From Paenibacillus sp. JCM 10914 (GTDB lineage: Bacteria > Bacillota > Bacilli > Paenibacillales > Paenibacillaceae), in contig NZ_BAZR01000010.1 in NCBI RefSeq assembly GCF_001315105.1, positions 89,858-153,857 on the forward strand: a DNA stretch of 64,000 bases, in the 5' to 3' direction. Positions 57,317-64,000 of the stretch are shown here, one piece after another. The first letter of the stretch is position 1; the number at the start of each line of letters is the position of its first letter. Both the position numbers and the translations under genes were made by a program. The notes below the pieces were generated by a model. That model was not told the origin of the DNA. It was given only the letters and a program-made list of their open reading frames with translations, and ran no database searches.

Positions 57317-59027
57317 ATGAATCAATCGGAAACTCGCTATGGAGGCGGGGTGACCCTCCTCCTCTTTATATTTATTTTTCTGCCGCTGCTTGCGGTGTTA
57401 ATCAACGTGATTTTTCCTGGGCTTTTTTTCGGGCAAGTCAAGAGCAGCAGTCTGGGCTTGATCGGCGATATCTTTCACCGACCGTTATGGAAGCAGTCCC
57501 TTCTGAATTCAGTCACGTTGGCTCTGGGGACAGCTACGCTGGGCACGATGATTGGGGGGATCCTTGCAACTATACGGGCAAGATGGGATTTTGTCGCGGC
57601 CAGATGGCTGGATATGACGGCTTGGGTATTGCTGATCGCGCCGTCCTTTATGATTGCACAGGGCTGGGTATTGTTCGCCAGTGCGGATGGACTCGTCCAC
57701 CAGTGGCTCGGCTTGACATGGGTCACCTCGTTTATCTTCTCTCCCACCGGCTCGTATTTGTTATGTCGCTTAGTAAATTTCCGCTTGCTTATCTGGCGAT
57801 TATGGCCGCATCGGAGTGGAATATTCGGCAGTTTGGGTATGCGGCAAGATTGAATGGGGCGAAGCCTTTCACGGTATGGAGAACCATTGAGCTGCCGTTG
57901 GCGTTACCGTCTTATATAGCGGGCTGGACCTTGGTGTTTATGGATACCATCGGGGATTTCGGGTTACCTGCGGCCTTGGCAACCGTCTATCGATTCCCGA
58001 CGCTGACCTACTCCATTTACTCGGCCATTTATCAATCGCCTGTCCGGTTTGATATGGCGGGAGTGCTGGCCTTTTATCTAGTCTTGATCTTGGTGCTGGC
58101 GATGGCTTTGCTGCTGCTGACCCTTCGCCAATCGAGATTCGACTTTCTAAATGCGCGGGCGGTCAAGCTTGAGAAGGTAAAGCCGCGTTATGCGTGGCTG
58201 TACAATATATTCGTCACCGTCTTCCTGTTGGTAAGCCTCGGTATTCCGATTGGCACAAGTGCGGCTGTGTCTCTGCTTAAACAGGCGGGTGGCGGTCTGC
58301 ATTGGGACAATCTTACCCTTGATCATTATCGCGAACTATTTGCAGGCGCAGTAGGGGATCATCGTTTGTTGGGTTACCTCGAAGGATTGTATCATTCGCT
58401 TGCAATTGCAGCTACAGCTGCAGGATTCAGCATGCTGATCGGTTTTGTTGTTGCCTATATGCTGACGTTCACGGAATCCAGCTTAAGCCATTGCTTCATT
58501 TGTTCTCTATTATATCGCTCGCCGTACCGGGCGTCGTTCTAGGAATCGGCTATATATTTATATGGAACCAGAAATGGCTCGAACCGCTCGGATTGCATTT
58601 ATACGGTACGCCGTCGCTGCTAGTGATTGCCGGCATTGCTGGGGCGATCCCCTATGCCGTCAGGGTACAGCTTGGAGCGTTTGGGAATTTGTCCGGCACG
58701 ATGCTGAAGGCCGCGGCGATACAGGGCGCAACGATCTTCGAGCGGATGCGGGATATCGTGCTTCCTCTGGTAAGACAGTCCCTGCTCATCGCGATTCTGG
58801 CCTCGTTCGGTACAAGCGTGTTTGATTTAGCCCTGGCCTCGATGTTGAGGCCAGCTAATTACTCATTGATGCCGCTCGTTATTGACAGGGCCTTCGAATT
58901 CTCACGTTACGGTTATGCCACGGCCGCTACCGTCGTAAGCTGCGGCATCGTAGTCGTGATTATCATCGTGATGCAAGCATCAGGAAGACTATGGTTTCGT
59001 TGGCTGGACCGCAACCGGTCACGGTAG
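57317..59027 (+). CDS. Fused two-domain ABC permease (AfuB/FbpB type), frameshifted at about 57749 and 58491
   Basis: About 570 residues with two permease domains of about six helices each. Three overlapping frames join after two single-base corrections. Adding a G at CACCGGCTC (57745-57753) gives FIFSPTGLVFVMSLSKFPLAYLAIM. Adding a T at CCATTGCTT (58488-58496) gives HLLHLFSIISLAVPGVVLGIGYIF. EAA-like loops are RLNGAKPFTVWRTIELP and AIQGATIFERMRDIVLP. Fused permeases of this form serve Fe3+, thiamine and phosphonate importers. Confidence 0.9.
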
Positions 59028-59077
59028 GTCGGCATTGCGATAGCGAGTGATCAATTCTAGAAGGGATGGGGAGTGGA

Positions 59078-60157
59078 ATGATCTTAAAGGTCAAAGACGT
59101 ATCGAAGTCATTCGGCTCGCAGCAAGTATTGAAGCCGATCACATTCGAAGTGGGGGAAGGTGAGCGAATCTGCATTCTCGGTCCATCAGGCTGCGGCAAG
59201 TCGACGTTGCTTCAGATGGTAGCTGGGCTGCAGCGCATCGATTCCGGGGAAGTGGAGATGGCTGGAATTACCGTCGAACGGGGAAGGCACTATGTGCCTC
59301 CCGAGAATAGGCCCATTAATATGGTCTTTCAAGATTACGCATTGTGGCCGCATATGACAGTTAAGCAGAACATGGAGTATGGCATGAAGCGCCGAAAGTT
59401 AGATAGTAAAGCCAGGACGCATACTCTGGAACGGCTTCAATCTCTTCTGAAACTGGAGGGGCTGTTAGAACGCCTGCCCGCCCAGCTGTCAGGAGGGCAG
59501 CAGCAACGGGTCGGCATTGCCAGGGCGCTGGCAACGGAGCCTAAGCTGTTGTTGATGGACGAGCCGTTATCGAATCTCGACGTCAAGCTTAGAACAGATA
59601 TGCGCGGCGAACTGGCCAGACTGCTCGGGGAACTGTCCATTGCCTCTCTATATGTAACACATGATCGCATGGAGGCATTTACGGTGGCTGATCGGATTCT
59701 GATATTGCGTGAAGGTGGAATCGATCAATTCGGCGAGCCAAGGACGCTGTTTGAGCAGCCCGCTAGCCCTTGGGTTGCCCAGCTGATGGGGTACCACAAC
59801 CTGCTTAGTGCCAGCTGGGCTCACTCGGGACAGCCTGTAGTCATGCTGGCCGGAAGTCCGATCAGCGGGCGCCGCTTCAGAGCGGATCAAGACGGTGGAC
59901 AGGCAGTGATGATGCTCCACCCCGAATCCATCCGAATATGCAGCCGTGAAGATATGGCGATCGGGAACGATTTAAAGGTAACGGTAGCCCAGACGGTGTA
60001 TGAAGGCACAAGGTGGAGGATTATCGTCGAAACGGCAGACCGCCAACCCATTCATCTATTTCATGATGACCGCGTGGATGTGGGCAGCGAAATCGGGATC
60101 CAATTCTCATCGGAACACACGATGCTGTATGCTGACGGCGGTATATCGTCGCTATGA
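59078..60157 (+). CDS. ABC transporter ATPase with TOBE domain (PotA/AfuC type)
   Basis: Walker A GPSGCGKST at residue about 35, the Q-loop NMVFQDYALWPHM, the signature LSGGQQQRVGIARAL, Walker B LLLMDEPLSNLD and the H-loop LYVTHDRMEAF. A C-terminal TOBE domain follows (KVTVAQTVYEGTRWRIIVET). ATG 59078 has GGGGAG 5 bp upstream. It overlaps the phosphatase gene by 4 bp. Confidence 0.93.
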   Translation: MILKVKDVSKSFGSQQVLKPITFEVGEGERICILGPSGCGKSTLLQMVAGLQRIDSGEVEMAGITVERGRHYVPPENRPINMVFQDYALWPHMTVKQNMEYGMKRRKLDSKARTHTLERLQSLLKLEGLLERLPAQLSGGQQQRVGIARALATEPKLLLMDEPLSNLDVKLRTDMRGELARLLGELSIASLYVTHDRMEAFTVADRILILREGGIDQFGEPRTLFEQPASPWVAQLMGYHNLLSASWAHSGQPVVMLAGSPISGRRFRADQDGGQAVMMLHPESIRICSREDMAIGNDLKVTVAQTVYEGTRWRIIVETADRQPIHLFHDDRVDVGSEIGIQFSSEHTMLYADGGISSL

Positions 60158-60825
60158 GCCAGATTTATGCGGTGTCGGATATTCATGGTTACGGTCATTT
60201 GCTGGAAGCTCTCCTTCAGCATGTCCGTTATCGTCCAGAGAATGACCGCCTGTTCTTGCTGGGGGACTATGTGAATAAGGGACCGGATTCAGGTGGAACG
60301 CTGGATTACGTTATGAAGTTATGTGACGCTGGTGCAATCGCGTTGCAAGGAAACAATGAGCGTAAATGGCTGCATCTACGACCGGAACAAGCGGGGCTGT
60401 CTGCTTCAAATTTTAAGAAGTATCAGGAATTCATTGCAACATTACCGTTATGGACGGAGTACGAACATTATTTATTTGTTCATGCAGGTATTCGGCCGAA
60501 CGTATCCATACATGATCAGAAGCCCGAGGATCTTACGGAGATACGAGAGCCGTTTCATCAAGCTCCCCGTGTCTTCGGGCACACCATCGTGTTTGGTCAT
60601 ACATCTACATTTCGCTTAGGCGCTGCGCCGGATGAACTCTGGTATGGTGATGGCAAGCTGGGAATTGATACGGGTGCCGGACACGGATATTATATAAGTC
60701 TCGTTAATTTGACTGCTGGTATACAGACATTTATATCGGTCCAGCAGCCGGAACGAATCATGAATCGCAAGATGAGCATAAAGGCGCCTGTTAACTTGCC
60801 TATTAGCAGAAGGCCGCGTTCATGA
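60154..60825 (+). CDS. PPP-family metallophosphatase
   Basis: Calcineurin-type phosphoesterase of the PPP/ApaH-like group, 223 residues. The metal motifs are DIHGYG (residues 9-14), GDYVNKGPDS (about 40) and GNNERKWL (about 65), then FVHAGIRPN and FGHT. In the third motif the usual GNH[DE] is GNNE, so the conserved His is Asn. Translationally coupled to the ABC ATPase, it may dephosphorylate an imported phosphate ester or regulate the importer. A Ser/Thr protein phosphatase or dinucleoside-polyphosphatase role is possible. Confidence 0.85.
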   Translation: MSQIYAVSDIHGYGHLLEALLQHVRYRPENDRLFLLGDYVNKGPDSGGTLDYVMKLCDAGAIALQGNNERKWLHLRPEQAGLSASNFKKYQEFIATLPLWTEYEHYLFVHAGIRPNVSIHDQKPEDLTEIREPFHQAPRVFGHTIVFGHTSTFRLGAAPDELWYGDGKLGIDTGAGHGYYISLVNLTAGIQTFISVQQPERIMNRKMSIKAPVNLPISRRPRS

Positions 60826-60874
60826 TAAATGAGGGTGTCCCACAAGATCTTAACTGATGGGAACTAGTTAAAGA

Positions 60875-61062
60875 AATTCCTGCAAATATGCAGGAATTCG
60901 TGGACCGAAGTTACTATATTTACAAAAAGCCTGCACATGTGCAGGCTTTTAGCTCAACTTAGGGCTAATCGGTCGAATAGGTGATTAAAAGCCTGCATAT
61001 ACGCAACCTTTTCTGCTCAAGGGATCGATTTTGATGAAAAAGCCTGCACATATGCATCTTTT
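60875..61062 (+). repeat. Intergenic mini-palindrome repeat, copy C (four units)
   Basis: Units at 60879-60894, 60930-60945, 60992-61005 and 61043-61056 are spaced 51, 62 and 51 bp apart, the same as copy A. Unit 2 extends to a perfect 26-bp palindrome (60925-60950) with an A4 start and a T4 end. Units 3 and 4 end in the same GCAACCTTTTCTGCT and GCATCTTTT sequences as copy A. It lies between the convergent phosphatase and cupin genes. Confidence 0.87.
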
Positions 61063-61101
61063 TACAAGTAGAATGTGATTTCCATTTGGGTTAGCGATCG
61101 A

Positions 61102-61968
61102 TCAGAATTGATCCCAGCCATTACCTATGAGCTGCCGCTGCAAGAATGGAAGGCGCTGCTGTTGCTCAATGAACTCCTGTCGTTGCTGCTGTGCACGGGA
61201 TTGTTCCTGTGATTGAACTTGTGATGGCTGTGGTTCCGTGGCATACGCACCGTGTTGCGGTTGATCCTGGGCCAGGAATTGCTGCTGGAACAACTGTTGC
61301 TGCTGTTGGAACTGCAATTGCTGTTGCTGCTGCAGCAGCTCGTAATCGCGGTTGTAAGGTTTGCCTTGTTGATAATGGGACGGGTGCTGTTGGGGTGGCT
61401 GGTGATGCATTTGTCCTTGAACCTGACCTTGCGGCATACAGTTCTTTGGCGGTCCAATAACCACCGTATCGGTGATGGGTGCCAACGTTTCCTTCACCTT
61501 AGCTTCGTTCAGACAATACGTGTGCGCAAAGACCTTAGCGGGTGTCAATCTAAGCATATCCGACCCTGCAATGAATTCTGGTACAGGTGCGTCGAAGATC
61601 GCTAACAGATGCGTATTGTCGACTGTTGCCATTTCATAATGCCACCAGCCTTGAGGCACAATTGCCACTTGACCTGGCGTAATCGGGAAGTTCAACAGCT
61701 CCTTCGTGAACGGATTAATGATGGATACTACGGCTGCACCGGAAATAACATAGACTAATTCTGTGGCATTCTGATGCGTATGCGGCTCCACCACATTTCC
61801 TGTGCTGAGGTAAATATCCAGCAATGAGGCATTGCCAAGTGTATTTAATTGTTGCACGGAAAGGGAATTGATATAGTTCTGATTGTCTTTTTTGAAAATC
61901 TGGTTCTTGCTTACGTCGTAAGTATAACGAACCGATGGGGATGTAAAATCCATGTATGAAACCGCCAC
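61102..61968 (-). CDS. Cupin-domain protein with glutamine-rich C-terminal tail
   Basis: Germin/spherulin-like cupin in residues about 35-145. The metal motif is GNVVEPHTHQNATELVYVISG and the second motif is PGQVAIVPQGWWHY. After residue about 175 a roughly 110-residue tail is dominated by Gln (repeated QQQQQ blocks between HHQPPQQHPSHYQQGKPY and RLPFLQRQ). The tail is low-complexity, resembling adhesive or coat-assembly sequences. GTG 61968 has AGGA upstream. No signal peptide. Function unknown; an association with a spore or cell-surface layer is a guess. Confidence 0.82.
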   Translation of the reverse strand: MAVSYMDFTSPSVRYTYDVSKNQIFKKDNQNYINSLSVQQLNTLGNASLLDIYLSTGNVVEPHTHQNATELVYVISGAAVVSIINPFTKELLNFPITPGQVAIVPQGWWHYEMATVDNTHLLAIFDAPVPEFIAGSDMLRLTPAKVFAHTYCLNEAKVKETLAPITDTVVIGPPKNCMPQGQVQGQMHHQPPQQHPSHYQQGKPYNRDYELLQQQQQLQFQQQQQLFQQQFLAQDQPQHGAYATEPQPSQVQSQEQSRAQQQRQEFIEQQQRLPFLQRQLIGNGWDQF

Positions 61969-62260
61969 AATGTTTTCCTGCCCTTCGTCTTGTATCTTGT
62001 AGTAGGCATTGACCTATACGATACGTTATTCGACTGGGCGAATATCCGTGCGCCCAATTTGTAGGATCGAGCACTCGATAGAGTGGGCACTTGAAGCGTT
62101 GAATGTCGTCTAAATTTATTTTCTTTCCGCTGAAAATCTCGTATTCATCAGTCGACTGTTCAAGCAGCGTTACGGTGAGACCCCGTCCTGATACCTGGAA
62201 CGTCAGACTGTGATCGGCCAGGATTAACCTAACATGAAATTCTGGAGTAACGAACAGGTT
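61969..62260 (-). other. Unassigned open frame upstream of the cupin gene
   Basis: A minus-strand frame is open from about 62260 into the cupin gene. It reads FVTPEFHVRLILADHSLTFQ, VSGRGLTVTLLEQSTDEYEIF and FKCPLYRVLDPTNWAHGYS, which looks protein-like. It has no good start: a TAA precedes it, and an ATG at about 62274 is in another frame. The likely end near 61990 is also shifted. It may be a small gene with one or two base errors, or a decayed one. No further feature is evident in 62261-62410 except promoter space for the divergent gene. Confidence 0.3.
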
Positions 62261-62410
62261 ATCAGGTTATCCATGAGCGGAGTCACTCTCGTGGGTAACC
62301 TTTCTGTTTATGTTGCGCAGATTCTCAAGACAGCAATCCATGATAAATGCCCAACTACTATATGTGATAGTATCAAGATTATCCAAGTGTAGGGCGAAAG
62401 GAGAATCAGG

Positions 62411-63172
62411 ATGATGGACAGAAGCAGCAGGGAATTGCCAAGCATCGTGACACGAGAGGAGTGGCTGGCAGCACGGAAAGCGCTGATGATCATGGAAAAG
62501 GAGGCGACCCGAGCACGTGATGCGCTGAATGCCGATCGTAGAAGATTACCTATGGTGAAGATCGAGAAGGAATACGTGTTCGAGGGTCCGGACGGCCAAG
62601 CTGCTTTGCTTGATCTGTTTGAGGGTCGCAGCCAGCTTATCATCGGTCACTTTATGTTCGATCCGAACTGGGAGCAGGGCTGTTCCAGCTGCTCGGCGGG
62701 GGCCGATGAGCTATCTCCGGGCCATCTCCAGCATCTTCATGCCCGGGATACATCCTTTGCCTACATTTCACGAGCCCCGCTGTCGAAGATCGAGCGATAT
62801 AAGAGGGGGAAAGGCTGGACATTCCCTTGGTATTCTTCGTACGGCAGTGACTTTAACTACGACTTCCATGTTACGCTGGATGAGTCGGTTGCTCCGATCA
62901 TGTACAACTATCGCACCAAGGAGGAGTTTCTTCAGGCTGGTGACACGATGTTTGAAGGTAAGTCATCCATGGAGATGCCGGGCCGTAGCTGCTTCCTGCG
63001 TGATCAGGATACGATCTATCACACGTATTCCGTCTATGCCAGAGGATTAGAGCAGGCTGGCGGCTCGTATTACTATCTTGATGAGACAGCGCTCGGTCGG
63101 CAGGAACTGTGGGAGGAGCCGAAGGGACGAGCTGCCGCACCTCGGGGCGCAGTTCCTAACTTTTCGGAATAG
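62411..63172 (+). CDS. DUF899 (thioredoxin-like) protein
   Basis: 253 residues. The family starts with REEWLAARKALMIMEKEATRARDALNADRRRLPMVKIEKEYVFEGPDG. The DUF899 centre is LIIGHFMFDPNWEQGCSSCSAGADEL near residue 80, with a Cys-x2-Cys pair in a thioredoxin fold, and HVTLDESVAPIMYNYR and HTYSVYARGLEQ follow. Function is not established. The AAAGGAGAATCAGG site precedes ATG 62411. Confidence 0.88.
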   Translation: MMDRSSRELPSIVTREEWLAARKALMIMEKEATRARDALNADRRRLPMVKIEKEYVFEGPDGQAALLDLFEGRSQLIIGHFMFDPNWEQGCSSCSAGADELSPGHLQHLHARDTSFAYISRAPLSKIERYKRGKGWTFPWYSSYGSDFNYDFHVTLDESVAPIMYNYRTKEEFLQAGDTMFEGKSSMEMPGRSCFLRDQDTIYHTYSVYARGLEQAGGSYYYLDETALGRQELWEEPKGRAAAPRGAVPNFSE

Positions 63173-63196
63173 TCCGATTTCATCCTGTTCACGGTA

Positions 63197-63232
63197 AGAC
63201 CCCCATCCTTGGTTATTGGTTGGGGGTCTTTG
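63197..63232 (+). terminator. Terminator after the DUF899 gene
   Basis: AGACCCCCA (63197-63205) and TGGGGGTCT (63221-63229) form a 9-bp stem with TTGG after it. Apart from this and the cre site below, the 63173-63581 gap shows no gene. Confidence 0.75.
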
Positions 63233-63511
63233 GCATTCGGAATAGTAAGTAGGTCGCCTTGGTGAGGGGTGATATTACTAGGGCAACGGTCGACAAGTTC
63301 ACATCCGGCGAATTGGGTGAGAAGTCCGACTATAGGGACGGCTTTTTTGCATGCGGCATCCGCCAGCCACTATTGGTTGCCCCGTAAATCCGTCAATGGA
63401 GTCTTTTATTATGATTAGTCGAATCGCACAGCACAAAGAGGCTGGCTAAGCGTTGGCGACTGATATAAAATACGGAAAAGAAATGTAAATACTTATTGCT
63501 TGTCCGTTATT

Positions 63512-63526
63512 ATGAAAGCGCTATCT
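63512..63526 (+). promoter_or_regulatory. CcpA cre site upstream of the S9-like peptidase
   Basis: ATGAAAGCGCTATCT fits the cre consensus WTGNAANCGNWNNCW at every position. It is 55 bp upstream of the start codon, consistent with catabolite repression of the peptidase gene. Confidence 0.65.
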
Positions 63527-63581
63527 AAAAGCATACAGCAGTTAAATAACATTTATATTAAATATAAAGTGAGGAATTTCA

Positions 63582-64000
63582 ATGAAAGTAACGAAGATTC
63601 TAAATGAACTTCTGGAGGTAAAAGAACCAGCGGACCGTGTGCATATGTCTTTATCGGCTGACCATAAGTGGTTGGCATTTTGCTTGAACGGTTCAGAAGG
63701 CACGTCTAGCGGGATATCGGCGGGAGTGTCATTGGCCGTGTCAGGGTTCCAACAATGGGTGTGTGAGCTTGATACCGGGAAATTAATTCAAGTTGCACCT
63801 GATGCTATGAGTAGTTGGGCAGGTGTATGGTCGCCGGATGGTAATACGCTTGCGTTCTACGCCGATATGGATGGAGCGGCAAAATTGTGGGGGTGGTCTC
63901 CTAAAGATTACAATGTAAAACTATTATCGGAGATAACCGTACGTCCTTTTTTCGGTTTTGAGAAACCGATTTGGACGAAAGACGGACGTCATATTATCGT
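63582..64000 (+). CDS. S9-like peptidase, N-terminal beta-propeller part (3' end outside window)
   Basis: The reading frame is open from ATG 63582 to the window end, about 139 codons. GAGGA lies 6-8 bp upstream. Residues 20-139 have WD40/PD40-type blades with SLSADHKWLAFCLNG, AGVWSPDGNTLAFYADMDGAAKLWGW and KPIWTKDGRHII, as in the propeller of prolyl oligopeptidase-like S9 enzymes. The hydrolase domain would lie beyond the window, so other PD40 proteins cannot be excluded. Confidence 0.72.
   Translation, partial: MKVTKILNELLEVKEPADRVHMSLSADHKWLAFCLNGSEGTSSGISAGVSLAVSGFQQWVCELDTGKLIQVAPDAMSSWAGVWSPDGNTLAFYADMDGAAKLWGWSPKDYNVKLLSEITVRPFFGFEKPIWTKDGRHII

Noticed and set aside
22526..61062. CRISPR-like array from the CCTGCA repeats
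   Set aside because: Units are short palindromes of about 16 bp with linkers that are conserved between loci, not unique spacers, and no cas genes are present.
63240..63350. Riboswitch-like segment (GGGTGAGAAGTCCGAC followed by a T-run) before the peptidase gene
   Set aside because: It faintly recalls part of a cobalamin element, but no characteristic B12-box or other conserved core is present.

Overview
The window looks like a chromosomal segment from a Paenibacillus-type Firmicute. The reasons are moderate GC, strong GGAGG-type ribosome sites with many TTG and GTG starts, a T-box leader, CcpA-type cre sites, and many carbohydrate ABC systems without their own ATPase. I see no tRNA, rRNA, insertion sequence, prophage or CRISPR array. 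Gene calls come from reading motifs and translations; no database search was run.

Layout. 1-1185: end of a DUF418 membrane protein. 1248-2727: T-box leader and DAHP synthase/chorismate mutase. 2765-4641: LysR regulator and an atypical SDR. 4951-7743: orphan solute-binding lipoprotein and a uronate-isomerase-like enzyme. 7878-12329: small lipoprotein, then a BmrC/BmrD-like heterodimeric exporter behind a possible attenuator. 12427-15352: LysR regulator divergent from an ankyrin lipoprotein and an amidohydrolase. 15448-18466: G1-type endopeptidase, Hsp33-like chaperone, MerR regulator, DUF1772 protein. 18710-21952: a sugar ABC importer without ATPase. 22153-26497: VOC protein, GH29 fucosidase with divergent AraC regulator, a possible gene remnant, and an APH-like kinase. 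26701-32288: 2-keto-3-deoxygluconate (KDG) operon: IclR regulator, tripartite TctCBA transporter, KDG kinase, KDPG aldolase. 32291-32866: GNAT acetyltransferase.

33054-53268 is a 20-kb, all-plus-strand glycan locus: two ABC importers (one with a 1000-residue binding protein carrying extra beta-rich modules), a beta-propeller/TPR membrane protein, a YIP1 protein, a DUF5696 protein, a secreted-type GH30 enzyme, a YesM/YesN-type two-component pair and a third binding protein. 53637-60825 holds an M20 dipeptidase, a LysR regulator and a complete Fe3+/phosphonate/polyamine-class ABC importer ending with a metallophosphatase. The end holds a cupin with a glutamine-rich tail, a DUF899 protein and the start of an S9-like peptidase.

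Two window-wide patterns stand out. First, a structured repeat made of CCTGCA/TGCAGG mini-palindromes at fixed spacing of about 51, 61 and 51 bp occurs three times, each time between two convergent genes. Second, at least twelve otherwise intact genes are broken by single-base frameshifts that are all deletions in short runs. This points to sequencing or assembly error rather than gene decay, so I annotate these genes as single loci and give the shift positions.

In function, the segment is devoted to scavenging plant or microbial glycans. Glycan-binding, hydrolysing and importing genes, uronate/KDG catabolism, fucose release and CcpA-type control recur along it.
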